DNA of 64,000 bases from Streptomyces roseoverticillatus (lineage in GTDB: Bacteria > Actinomycetota > Actinomycetes > Streptomycetales > Streptomycetaceae), in NCBI RefSeq assembly GCF_000719265.1, contig NZ_JOFL01000005.1, positions 124,001 to 188,000 of the forward strand. Reading direction: 5' to 3'. The notes under the pieces are model-generated. The model saw nothing but the letters and a program-made list of their open reading frames with translations, was not told the origin of the DNA and did no database searches. Made by a program: the position numbers and the translations under genes. This document shows, one piece after another, positions 53,071 to 61,169 of this stretch. The first letter of the stretch is position 1. Each line of letters opens with the position of its first letter.

Positions 53071-53874
53071 ATGAGAGCAGGGCCGCAGCCGGAACAGGGA
53101 CCGCGAGCGCTGCGAGCCGCGGTGTTCGCAGCGGTCTGTGTGCTGCTCGCTGCCCTGGGCCACGCGGTCATGTCCGGCACGACGGTCCCGTGGTGGGCCG
53201 TCGCCGTCGCGCTGTGCGGCACGGGCAGCGGAGCATGGTTTCTCGCGGGCCGCGAGCGCGGGCCGCTGCTGGTCACGCTCGCCACCGTCGGCGCCCAGAC
53301 CGGCCTGCACTTCTTCTTCGCACTGGCGCAGAACGTCGTCGTGAACACGGCCCGGGCCGCCCGGCTGGGACTGGACCCGGGCATGCCCGTGGATCACAGT
53401 GCCATGCCCTCCATGGGCGACGTGCCCTCCATGGGGGACATGGCCGGCAACGCCATGTCCACGGGTATGGATCCCGCCATGGACATGGGTATGGGCATGG
53501 GCACGGGCATGGGTCATTCCATGTCCATGGGCATGGACCACGGCGCCATGGCCTCCATGGGCGGCATGGCCGGCCACTCCATGTCCATGCACGCAGGCCA
53601 CGGCGCCCTCGGCATGTGGTCCGCGCACGTCCTCGTGGCCGTCGTCTGCGGCATGTGGCTCGCCGGCGGCGAACAGGCGGCCTTCCGGCTCGCCCGCATC
53701 GTCCGCAGCAGCCTCTTCGTCCCGCTCCTCGTCGTCCTCGGTGCCGTACCCGCGCCCTCCGGACCGCCGCGCATCCGCGCCGACCGGAGCCGCGCCGCGC
53801 AGCGCCTGCGGCAGCTGCTGTACGCGCATGTCCTCTCCCGACGTGGTCCGCCGGCCCGCCTCGCCGTCAGCTGA
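53071..53874 (+). CDS. Met/His-rich membrane protein, probable copper-handling protein
   Basis: 267 aa from ATG 53071. Two or three membrane helices near the N-terminus ('FAAVCVLLAALGHAVM', 'WWAVAVALCGTGSGAWFL', 'LVTLATVGAQTGLHFFFALA') precede a ~80-residue extracytoplasmic stretch with dense Met/His/Asp/Gly repeats ('MDMGMGMGTGMGHSMSM', 'MDHGAMASMGGMAGHSMSM'), then another helix pair. Met-x-Met clusters are typical copper(I) ligands. It lies in the same neighbourhood as the copper operon and the ECF sigma gene; a copper-sensing or sequestering role is inferred. Confidence 0.72.
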   Translation: MRAGPQPEQGPRALRAAVFAAVCVLLAALGHAVMSGTTVPWWAVAVALCGTGSGAWFLAGRERGPLLVTLATVGAQTGLHFFFALAQNVVVNTARAARLGLDPGMPVDHSAMPSMGDVPSMGDMAGNAMSTGMDPAMDMGMGMGTGMGHSMSMGMDHGAMASMGGMAGHSMSMHAGHGALGMWSAHVLVAVVCGMWLAGGEQAAFRLARIVRSSLFVPLLVVLGAVPAPSGPPRIRADRSRAAQRLRQLLYAHVLSRRGPPARLAVS

Positions 53875-54043
53875 CTGACGGCGACCTCCGGCACCGCATC
53901 ACGTCACCGGGCCCGTCCCGTTCCTCGGGCTGCCCGGATTCCAGGAAGGACACAGGGCGATGACCCCTGCCCGTACGGGGGACGTGCCACGCAGGCACGC
54001 CGCTCCCGCCACCCCCTCGGCCGCCTCGGCTCCCGCAACCGTC

Positions 54044-54220
54044 TCAGCCCAGGTCGAACCGCGCCGCGAGAAGCTTCAGCCGGCGTGCCCGATCGCCCCA
54101 CGCACAGCACTCGGCGCAGCCCAGCAGGTGCGCGTCGAGGGCCGCGCCGGTCACCCCCGGCGGCAGGTCCTCGCCGTCGACGCGGGCGGACAGGGCGGTA
54201 CGGAACTCACTGCAATGCAC
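54044..54220 (-). CDS. Short zinc-finger anti-sigma factor (ZAS-type)
   Basis: 58 aa from GTG 54220, not extended because further upstream codons are Gly/Pro/Ser repeats. 'HCSEFRTALSARVDGE' and 'LDAHLLGCAECCAWGDRARRL' carry the His-x3-Cys-x2-Cys zinc motif of zf-HC2 anti-sigma factors. It is divergent from the ECF sigma gene 134 bases away. Being only the zinc-finger module without a membrane segment, it is a soluble, possibly redox- or metal-sensitive, antagonist of that sigma. Confidence 0.7.
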   Translation of the reverse strand: MHCSEFRTALSARVDGEDLPPGVTGAALDAHLLGCAECCAWGDRARRLKLLAARFDLG

Positions 54221-54353
54221 CCCGCCATCGTCCCCGGTGCCGCTTTTGCCCCGTGCATCACCCCCCGGGCTGCCCACACCCCCCGGTCTGCCCACACCCC
54301 TCGGGCTCCCCGAATCTCCCGGGCTCCCCGCACTATCCGTGGGGGAGGCCGCC

Positions 54354-54929
54354 ATGCGTGATGACGAGACGGTGACCGCCTGGGCGCTCGCCGCCCGCGG
54401 CGGTGACGCCGACGCGGTGGAGTGCTTCATCCGGGCCACGCAGAACGACGTGCGCCGCTACGTCGCACGGCTCAGCAACGACCCGCAGGGCGCGGACGAC
54501 CTCGTCCAGGAGACGTACCTGCGGGCCCTGCGCTCGCTGCCCCGCTTCGAGGGCCGCTCGTCGGCCCGTACGTGGCTGCTGACGATCGCCCGCCGCACGG
54601 TGGTCGACCGGCTGCGCTTCAACGCGGCGCGCCCGCGCGTGTCGGACACCGACGACTGGCAGTCGGCGGCCGAGCGTGCCCAGACGGCGCAGCTGCCCGG
54701 CTTCGACGAGGGCGTCGCGCTGTCGCAGCTGCTGGACCGGCTGCCGTACGAGCGCCGCGAGGCGTTCGTGCTCACCCAGATGCTGGGCCTGCCCTACGCG
54801 GAGGCCGCCGTCGTCGCGGGCTGCCCCGTCGGCACGGTGCGGTCGCGCGTCGCGAGGGCCCGCGAGTCGCTGATCTGCCAGCTGGAGACGGCGGAGCGGG
54901 ACGCGGTGCGCATTCCGGTCGCGGCGTAG
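54354..54929 (+). CDS. ECF RNA polymerase sigma factor
   Basis: 191 aa from ATG 54354 (GGGGGAGG upstream). Region 2 is 'DDLVQETYLRALRSLPRFEGRSSARTWLLTIARRTVVDRLR' and region 4 'RREAFVLTQMLGLPYAEAAVVAGCPVGTVRSRVARARESL', i.e. a complete two-domain ECF sigma. It is divergent from a zinc-finger anti-sigma. Location beside copper genes and an isonitrile synthase suggests metal or redox stress as a trigger, which is contextual only. Confidence 0.92.
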   Translation: MRDDETVTAWALAARGGDADAVECFIRATQNDVRRYVARLSNDPQGADDLVQETYLRALRSLPRFEGRSSARTWLLTIARRTVVDRLRFNAARPRVSDTDDWQSAAERAQTAQLPGFDEGVALSQLLDRLPYERREAFVLTQMLGLPYAEAAVVAGCPVGTVRSRVARARESLICQLETAERDAVRIPVAA

Positions 54930-54976
54930 GTCCTTCCGGCGGGTGACGTGAACGCACTGGTTGCGGAGGCCGCGCA

Positions 54977-54994
54977 TTCCGCCGGACTCTCACC
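54977..54994 (+). repeat. Dispersed repeat core, copy C
   Basis: TTCCGCCGGACTCTCACC, two mismatches from copies A and B. It is immediately followed by a hairpin with arms of 23-26 bases (54997-55019 and 55029-55054) around a GGCACGTTT-type loop. Confidence 0.7.
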
Positions 54995-54996
54995 GC

Positions 54997-55054
54997 CGTG
55001 GTCGCGCGCCGCTGCGGCGGGCACGTTTCGCCGCAGCGGCGGCGCGTGACCACG
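54997..55054. terminator. Large imperfect hairpin of repeat copy C
   Basis: Arms CGTGGTCGCGCGCC(...)GCTGCGGCG and CGCCGCAGCGGCGGCGCGTG(...)CCACG pair over about 22 positions with one 3-base bulge and one mismatch. Placed between convergent genes, a bidirectional terminator is the simplest role. Confidence 0.65.
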
Positions 55055-55147
55055 ACGTGGTGGACCGGCAGTGTCGCGGCCCCGGTGGCTCGGCGGCGGC
55101 ACCCGGTAGGAGGGTGGCGGGGCATGCGGCCCCGCCACCCTCACCCG

Positions 55148-55639
55148 TCAGCGGCTGCCCGGCCGGACGACCTCCGCCTCCACCCGTACCGTCCCCGCCT
55201 CCCGGAAGCGCAGGACGACGGGCAGCCGGTCGCCGAGCTTCAGCCGCGGCGGGGCCCACACCATCACGTCCAGGCCGTGCGGGGACATCTCCAGCGTGCC
55301 GCCGGACGGCAGGGGAGCGGACTGCACCATCTCCATGTGGCCCGCGCCCTTGCGCACCACGGTGCGGCTGAGCATCGCGCCCCCGGCCGTGGGCGCGTCG
55401 ACGCCGATGAGTTCGTCGTCGGCGTCGCCCTCGTTCCGTACGCGGAAGAAGGCGGCGGTGTCGTCCCGGCCGAGCGGCAGCAGCACCCGTGCCTCCTCGA
55501 CCGTGACGGCCGGCGGCCGGCCCGCCGCGCCCGAGGCCGTCCAGGCGCAGAGCCCGCCGAGGGCCACGGCGCCGGCGACGACCGGCACGAGCGCGGCGCG
55601 CCCGGCGGAGGCGAGGGCGGAGGGAACCGAGAGCTTCAT
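55148..55639 (-). CDS. PCu(A)C-type copper chaperone
   Basis: 163 aa. A signal/anchor segment (~1-43) is followed by a PCu(A)C domain with the copper motif His-Met-x10-Met region: 'GAGHMEMVQSAPLPSGGTLEMSPHGLDVMV'. These periplasmic or exported proteins bind Cu(I) and deliver it to cytochrome oxidase or hold excess copper. The ATG overlaps the copA stop by 4 bases, so ATPase and chaperone are coupled: CopA would export copper and this protein receive it. Confidence 0.9.
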   Translation of the reverse strand: MKLSVPSALASAGRAALVPVVAGAVALGGLCAWTASGAAGRPPAVTVEEARVLLPLGRDDTAAFFRVRNEGDADDELIGVDAPTAGGAMLSRTVVRKGAGHMEMVQSAPLPSGGTLEMSPHGLDVMVWAPPRLKLGDRLPVVLRFREAGTVRVEAEVVRPGSR

Positions 55640-58392
55640 GCGTCACCTCGCGAGGAGACCGGGGCGGCAGCGTGCCGGCCGGGGGAACCGTGGGAACCAG
55701 AGGCTGCGGGGCCGCGCCGCGGGCCCCTGCCCGCCGCCGCCCGCGAGGGCACCGGCTGCCAGCCGCGCAGCCGCAGGCTGTTCGCGACCACCAGCACCGA
55801 GCTGACGGACATCGCCGCCGCCGCGACCATCGGGCTGAGCAGGCCCACCGCCGCCAGCGGCAGCGTGACCAGGTTGTAGCCGAACGCCCACGCGAGGTTG
55901 GCCCGTACCGTGGCGGACGTCCGCCGGGCCAGCCGGACGGCGTCGGCCAGGGCGCCCATGTCCTCGCGGACCAGCGTCACGTCCGCGGCGCCGATGGCCG
56001 CGTCCGTGCCGCCGCCCATCGCGATGCCGAGGTCCGCGCCGGCCAGCGCGGCCGTGTCGTTGACGCCGTCGCCGATGACGGCCACCCGGCGGCCCCGGGC
56101 GCGCAGCTCGCGGACGAGCTCGGCCTTGTCCTCGGGCGTGGCCCGCGCGTGCACCTCGGTGATGCCGAGTCCGGCGGCGACGGCCCGCGCCGCGCCCTCG
56201 CTGTCGCCCGTCGCGAGGACGGGCCGCAGGCCGAGCCGCTTGAGGTGGTCGACGGCGCGGTACGAGCCGGAGCGGACGGTGTCGCCGAGGACGATCACGG
56301 CTTCGGGCGTGCCGTCGACGCGGACGACGACCGCGGTCCGGCCGTCGCGCCCGGCGGCCTCCACGGCGTCGGCGAGCACCTGGGGGAGACGGCCGCCGTC
56401 CGACGGGACCGGCTGCCCCTTACGCGCCTTCTGCCCGCTCTTCCCGGGCTTCCCGGGCTGCCGGGCGGCGGGCGCCGCCGCGGCGGGGGCGGCGTCCGGC
56501 CGTACGACCTCGACGAGCCGCTCACCGACGCGCCCCGCGACACCCCGGCCGGGGGTGGCCGTGAAGCCGGTGACGTCCGGCAGGGCGGGTGCGTCCGGCG
56601 TGACTGGTGAGTCTGAGGTGACTGGTGAGTCCGAGGTGACTAGTGCGGTCGATGCGGTCAGTGAGGTCGATGCGCTCGGCACGGTCGGTGCATCCGCCGT
56701 GCTCACCGTGTTCACCGCGCCTGCGGCGTTCGTCGTGGCGACCGCCGTGCCTGTCCCGCCGGAAGCGCCCGCCGGCGTCCCCGCGGCCTCCGCGGCTTCA
56801 GCCGCTCCCGAAGCGCCCCGCGCCGTCCCGTCCGCAGCCCCTTCCGTGGTCCCCTCAGCCTCCGCGTACGCGCACACCGCCCGCCCCACCGGGTGCTCCG
56901 AACCGCGCTCGACCGCCGCGGCCAGCCTCAGCGCCGCCTCCGCGCCGAGGCCGTCCGGCCGTGCCGTCACGCCCGTCACCGCCATCGAACCCGTCGTCAG
57001 CGTGCCCGTCTTGTCCAGGACGACCGTGTCCACGCGGCGCAGCCCCTCCAGCGCCTGCGGCCCGCTGACCAGGATGCCCAGGCCCGCGCCGCGGCCCGTC
57101 GCCGCCAGCAGGGCCGTGGGCGTGGCCAGGCCGAGCGCGCACGGGCAGGCGACCACGAGGACCGCGACCGCGGCGGTGACGGCCGCCTGCGGCGAGGCGC
57201 CCGCGCCCAGCCAGAAGCCGAGCACCGTCACGGCGACGGCCAGCACCGCCGGCACGAAGACGCCGGCGACGGCGTCGGCCACGCGCTGCGCCTTCGCCTT
57301 GCCGGCCTGCGCCTCCTCCACCAGTTTCGCGATCCGGGCGAGCCGGGTGTCCGCGCCGACCGCCTCGGCCCGCACCTCCAGCAGCCCGCCGGAGTTGACG
57401 GCGCCGCCGACGACGGACGAGCCCGGACCGGCCTCCACGGGCGCGCTCTCGCCGGTCACCAGCGACAGGTCCAGCGCCGAACTGCCCGCGACGACGACGC
57501 CGTCGGTCGCGACGCGCTCGCCGGGCCGGACCACGAAGCGGTCGCCGACCCGCAGCCGCTCGATCGGCACGCGGCGCTCCGTACCGTCCGCGTCCCGCAC
57601 GAGCACGTCCTTCGCGGCGAGCGAGGCGAGGGCCCGCAGCGCCGACCCCGTGCTGTGCCGCGCCCGCGCCTCCAGCAGCCTGCCGATCAGCACGAACAGG
57701 GGGACGCCCACGACCGCTTCGAGGTACACGTCCGCCGTGCCGCCCGCCATCGAGGGCACCAGCGTGAACGGCATCCGCATGTCCGGCCGCCCCGCGCCAC
57801 CGAAGAACAGGGCGTACGCGGACCAGGAGTAGGAGGCGAGCACACCGAGCGAGACGAGCGTGTCCATGGTCGCGGCCGAGTGCCGCAGACCGCGCAGCGC
57901 CCGCTCGTGGAAGGGCCACGCGCCCCACACGGCGACCGGCGTCGCGAGCACGAAGCACAGCCACTGCCAGTTGCGGAACTGCAGGCCGGGAGCCATGGAC
58001 AGGACGAGTACGGGTACGGACAGCAGCGCCGTGATCAGCAGCCGGGTGAGCGCGCCGCCGGCCTCCGCGTCCTGCCCCTCGCCCGAATCCGGCACGGCTT
58101 CGGGCTCGGGCAGCGCCGCGGTGAAGCCGGCGCCCTCGACGACCGCCATCAGCTCGGCCGCGGTGACCCCGGCGGGGTGGGAGACGCGGGCCCGGCCGGT
58201 GGCCAGGTTGACGGTCGCGCTCACGCCGTCCACCCTGCCCAGCTTCTTCTCCACGCGCGCGACGCACGCGGCGCAGGTCATCCCGCCGACGATCAGCTCG
58301 GTGGTCGCGGTCGCGGTAGCGGTAGCGGGAACAGCCACGGTGTCGTTGGTCGTGTTCGTGCTGTCGTTGTTCGTGTTCGTGCTTGTGGTCAC
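55636..58392 (-). CDS. copA: Copper-translocating P1B-type ATPase with a long N-domain insertion
   Basis: 918 aa, about 150 more than usual. One N-terminal HMA domain ('VGGMTCAACVARVEKKLG'), membrane 'CPC' site (415-417) in 'CPCALGLATPTALL', phosphorylation Asp in 'DKTGTLTTG' (~459), 'SEHPVGRAV' (ATP-site His), 'GDGVNDTAALA' (~777). All catalytic residues are present, so it should export Cu(I). Between the 'HP' motif and the rest of the nucleotide domain lies a Thr/Ala/Ser/Pro-rich insertion (~510-607), partly made of short tandem repeats, and a second basic Pro/Lys-rich one (~634-664). It lies between a Met-rich peptide gene and the PCu(A)C gene, overlapping both. Confidence 0.93.
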   Translation of the reverse strand: MTTSTNTNNDSTNTTNDTVAVPATATATATTELIVGGMTCAACVARVEKKLGRVDGVSATVNLATGRARVSHPAGVTAAELMAVVEGAGFTAALPEPEAVPDSGEGQDAEAGGALTRLLITALLSVPVLVLSMAPGLQFRNWQWLCFVLATPVAVWGAWPFHERALRGLRHSAATMDTLVSLGVLASYSWSAYALFFGGAGRPDMRMPFTLVPSMAGGTADVYLEAVVGVPLFVLIGRLLEARARHSTGSALRALASLAAKDVLVRDADGTERRVPIERLRVGDRFVVRPGERVATDGVVVAGSSALDLSLVTGESAPVEAGPGSSVVGGAVNSGGLLEVRAEAVGADTRLARIAKLVEEAQAGKAKAQRVADAVAGVFVPAVLAVAVTVLGFWLGAGASPQAAVTAAVAVLVVACPCALGLATPTALLAATGRGAGLGILVSGPQALEGLRRVDTVVLDKTGTLTTGSMAVTGVTARPDGLGAEAALRLAAAVERGSEHPVGRAVCAYAEAEGTTEGAADGTARGASGAAEAAEAAGTPAGASGGTGTAVATTNAAGAVNTVSTADAPTVPSASTSLTASTALVTSDSPVTSDSPVTPDAPALPDVTGFTATPGRGVAGRVGERLVEVVRPDAAPAAAAPAARQPGKPGKSGQKARKGQPVPSDGGRLPQVLADAVEAAGRDGRTAVVVRVDGTPEAVIVLGDTVRSGSYRAVDHLKRLGLRPVLATGDSEGAARAVAAGLGITEVHARATPEDKAELVRELRARGRRVAVIGDGVNDTAALAGADLGIAMGGGTDAAIGAADVTLVREDMGALADAVRLARRTSATVRANLAWAFGYNLVTLPLAAVGLLSPMVAAAAMSVSSVLVVANSLRLRGWQPVPSRAAAGRGPRRGPAASGSHGSPGRHAAAPVSSRGDA

Positions 58393-58628
58393 CGGCCACC
58401 GCCCATGCCGTGCATCCCGCCCATGCCGTTCATGCCATCCATGCCGCCCATCCCGCCGCCGGAACCCGATCCGGAACCGGAACCGGAGCCACCGCCGGTG
58501 CGGTGTATCCCGGGAGCGGCCGGCCCGGCGGCCGTGCCGACGGCGTACGCGACTCCGAAAAGGGCTGCCAGGAGCAGGACGAAACCGGCCAGGGTTCCGT
58601 ACGGACTGAGGGGGCGACGAACGGTCAT
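58389..58628 (-). CDS. Small Met/Gly-rich membrane protein of the copper operon
   Basis: 79 aa. One membrane helix ('LAGFVLLLAALFGVAYAVG') precedes an external tail of Gly/Ser repeats ending in Met-Gly-Gly-Met-type repeats with one His ('GGMGGMDGMNGMGGMHGMG'). Its stop overlaps the copA start (ATGA), so it is the first gene of the copper operon. The tail looks like a low-affinity Cu(I) collector, inferred from composition and location. Confidence 0.75.
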   Translation of the reverse strand: MTVRRPLSPYGTLAGFVLLLAALFGVAYAVGTAAGPAAPGIHRTGGGSGSGSGSGSGGGMGGMDGMNGMGGMHGMGGGR

Positions 58629-58865
58629 CCGGTCATCGTGGCACGCGGCGCGGCCCGTTCGGCCGCCCGCGACCGGCCCCCGGCGCGTGAGGATTGTCCC
58701 CTCTGTCCGCGGGAACCAGGGGCCGTCCGCGACCGACTACCTGGAGATACGGAACCCGTACGCGCAACGGGACACCCGTACGAACTTTCGCCGCACCGGC
58801 GGGAACTCACCCCGCCGTCCATCCGACTTCTCAGGGGTCCACGACTTCGCGAGGAGCCCTTCACC
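58629..58865. promoter_or_regulatory. Divergent control region between copper operon and P450/isonitrile synthase
   Basis: 237 bases. On the plus strand three GGAAC motifs occur (58712, 58751, 58802), the core of many ECF -35 elements, which is notable with an ECF sigma gene 4 kb away. No convincing CsoR-type operator is obvious by eye. The copper operon promoter must be in the left part on the minus strand. Confidence 0.45.
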
Positions 58866-60149
58866 GTGTCCCTGCCCGAGCCGTCCGAGCCGTCCGAGGC
58901 TTCCGCGCTGCCCGATCCGGTCCCCCTCTACGGGCCCGGTTACAAGCGGGACCCCTACCCGCTGTACGCGCGCATGCGGGAGGCCGGCCCGATCCACCGG
59001 GTCCTCTTCCCCAGCGGGGTCACCGCCTGGCTCGTCACCGGGCACGAGGCCGCCCAGAAGACCCTCGCCGACCCCCGGCTCGGCAAGAACCACGACCGCG
59101 GCAACGACCGCTGGCGCGAGCGCGCCTCGATCATGCCCGAGCCGCAGCACTCGCAGCTGCAGGTGCATCTGCTCCACCAGGACCCGCCCAAGCACACCAC
59201 GATGCGGCGCCTGGTGACGGACGCGTTCGCGCCGCGGCGCGTCGAGGGGATGCGGGCGCGCTTCCAGGAGATGGCCGACGCGCTCGTCGACGCGATGCCG
59301 GCGGAGGCGGACTCCGCCGACCTCGTGCGGTGCTTCGCCGCCCGCTTCCCCTTCCAGGTCCTCGCCGAGGTCATCGGCCTGCCGCCGCACCTGGCCGCGC
59401 GCTTCCGCCGCGAGTGGGGCAAGGTCGTGGCGCCCGTCGGCCCCGCGGATCCCGGGCGGCCCGCCTACGAGGCGCTGCTCCGCGAACTCCAGGGCTACAT
59501 CGCGGAGGTCGTCGCCGACCGCCGCGGCGCGCCCGGCGACGGGCTGCTCAGCCGGCTGGTCGCCGCCCGCGACGGCGGCGAACTGACGCAGGAGGAGCTG
59601 GACTCCATGATCTTCCAGCTGCTGGTGGCCGGCCAGGAACCCGTCACCAACCAGATCACCACCGCCATGGTGGCCCTGCTCCGCCGGCCCGACGCGCTGG
59701 AGCGGCTGCGGGCCGAACCGGAACTCATGCCCGCCGCCGTCGAGGAACTCATGCGCCTCGACAGCGCCTTCGAGCTGACGACCTGGCGGTTCCTCGCCGA
59801 AGACGCGGACCTGCACGGCACGCGGGTGCCCGCCGGCGACTCCGTGATCGTCTCCCTGTGCGCCGCCAACCGCGACCCCGAGCGCTTCCCCGACCCCGAC
59901 GCCCTCGACCTGGACCGGGCCCAGGGCCCGCACCTCGCCTTCGGCCACGGCGTTCACTTCTGCCCCGGTGCGGCCCTCGCCCGGATCGAACTCCAGGTGG
60001 CCCTCGGAACGTTGCTGGCCCGGCTGCCCGGCCTGCGGCTCGCCGTGCCCGAGGAGGAGCTGTCCTGGATCCCCGCCGTCCTCGGCCGCGGCACCGCCGA
60101 GCTGCCCGTCGCCTTCGACCGGCCCGTCTGCCCGCGCGGGCGGGGGTGA
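58866..60149 (+). CDS. Cytochrome P450 paired with an isonitrile synthase
   Basis: 427 aa from GTG 58866. Heme motif 'FGHGVHFCPGAALARIE' (Cys366), 'EELMR' (ExxR), and an I-helix 'LLVAGQEPVTNQI' (~252-264) where the usual AG-x-(D/E)-T has Pro in place of the conserved Thr. Otherwise a normal soluble bacterial P450. It overlaps the isonitrile synthase by 4 bases. P450s work with isonitrile synthases in fungi (DIT1/DIT2-like pairs) and bacteria to oxidise or couple the isonitrile product. Confidence 0.93.
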   Translation: MSLPEPSEPSEASALPDPVPLYGPGYKRDPYPLYARMREAGPIHRVLFPSGVTAWLVTGHEAAQKTLADPRLGKNHDRGNDRWRERASIMPEPQHSQLQVHLLHQDPPKHTTMRRLVTDAFAPRRVEGMRARFQEMADALVDAMPAEADSADLVRCFAARFPFQVLAEVIGLPPHLAARFRREWGKVVAPVGPADPGRPAYEALLRELQGYIAEVVADRRGAPGDGLLSRLVAARDGGELTQEELDSMIFQLLVAGQEPVTNQITTAMVALLRRPDALERLRAEPELMPAAVEELMRLDSAFELTTWRFLAEDADLHGTRVPAGDSVIVSLCAANRDPERFPDPDALDLDRAQGPHLAFGHGVHFCPGAALARIELQVALGTLLARLPGLRLAVPEEELSWIPAVLGRGTAELPVAFDRPVCPRGRG

Positions 60150-61144
60150 GCGCGGCCGTGTCCTCCCAGGCCACACTGACCCCTCCGGCGGCAGTTGCCG
60201 CCCCTTCGCCCGTAGAGGCTTTGGAAACCGTAGAGGCTCTGGAAACCGTAGAGGCGAACATCCTCCGCCTCCTCCTGCCGTACCACCGCACCACCGGGAC
60301 GAGGTCCGCGAACCCCGCGGACTTCCCGGAGCAGTTGCACCAGATACGGCAGTTCACGGACGCCGGTGAGCCCGTCCTCTTCACCCTGCCCGGCTTCCCG
60401 TGCAAGTCCCCCAACCCCGCCAAGGTCCTCGGGCACCTGCCCGACGAGGGCGAACGCCTCTCGCTCGCCTTCCTCGACCGGCTCTGCGCGCGCATCGGCG
60501 AGACCTACGCGCCCGGCGCGCGGATACTGATCTGCTCCGACGGCCACATCTTCGGAGATCTCATCCACGTGCCCGACGAGCACATCGACGCCTACGGTGA
60601 CGAGCTGCGCGCGATGATCGCCGGGGAAGGGCTCGGCCGGCTGGACACGTTCGACATGCGCGACGTCCACGGGGACCTGGACCACGACACCAAGCGGCGG
60701 CTCGTGACGGAGGCGTACGCGCCGCCGGTCGGCGAACTGCGGGCCCTGGTGCGCGGCGACGAGGAGACGGCACGGCTCTACCGCGGCATCACCCGCTTCC
60801 TCGTCGAGGACACCGCGGACCACGCCGGCACGCGGTCCGCGCTGCAGCGCGAGTGCCGGGTCCGCGCGTACGGCGTGATCGCGCGCAGCCGCGCCTGGGG
60901 CGACCTCATCGCCGACTGCCACCCCCGGTCCGTCCGCCTGTCCATCCACCCGCAGCGCCCGGGCGCGGAGAAGTTCGGCATCCGCCTGCTGGAGGCGGCG
61001 GACGCGTGGGCCACGCCATGGCACACGGCGGTCCTGCGGGGGCGCGGGGGAGAAGCGCGCCTCGTACACCGGGCGGAGGCGGAGAGGCTGGGGCACCTGG
61101 TGCTCCGCGGGGGCCGCCCGAGCCACTTCGAGGAACGCCCGTGA
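60146..61144 (+). CDS. Isonitrile synthase (PvcA/IsnA, DIT1-PvcA family)
   Basis: 332 aa from GTG 60146, overlapping the P450 stop. The N-terminal ~40 residues carry 2.5 copies of the hexapeptide VEALET. The family pattern is then clear: 'LRLLLPYHRTTG', 'QFTDAGEPVLFTLPGFPCKSPNPAKVLGHLPDEGERLSL', 'ILICSDGHIFGDLIHVPD' and 'ECRVRAYGVIARSRAWGDLI'. PvcA-type enzymes convert an amino acid (Tyr or Trp) with ribulose 5-phosphate to an isonitrile. No IsnB-type Fe/2OG partner is present, so the P450 replaces it. The substrate amino acid is unknown. Confidence 0.92.
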   Translation: MSAAVSSQATLTPPAAVAAPSPVEALETVEALETVEANILRLLLPYHRTTGTRSANPADFPEQLHQIRQFTDAGEPVLFTLPGFPCKSPNPAKVLGHLPDEGERLSLAFLDRLCARIGETYAPGARILICSDGHIFGDLIHVPDEHIDAYGDELRAMIAGEGLGRLDTFDMRDVHGDLDHDTKRRLVTEAYAPPVGELRALVRGDEETARLYRGITRFLVEDTADHAGTRSALQRECRVRAYGVIARSRAWGDLIADCHPRSVRLSIHPQRPGAEKFGIRLLEAADAWATPWHTAVLRGRGGEARLVHRAEAERLGHLVLRGGRPSHFEERP

Positions 61145-61169
61145 GCGCTGCCGGGCGTCCGGCGATCGC

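Larger units (their letters stand above)
54930..55147. other. Convergent gap with dispersed repeat copy C
   Basis: 218 bases between the ECF sigma gene and the PCu(A)C gene, holding repeat copy C followed by a large imperfect hairpin (54997-55054). No gene is supportable. Confidence 0.6.

Noticed and set aside
29036..61144. Treating the 29-46 kb operon and the P450-isonitrile pair as one cluster
   Set aside because: They are separated by 13 kb of unrelated genes on both strands (WXG-like unit, aldehyde dehydrogenase, sigma factor, copper genes); no shared promoter or regulator is visible.
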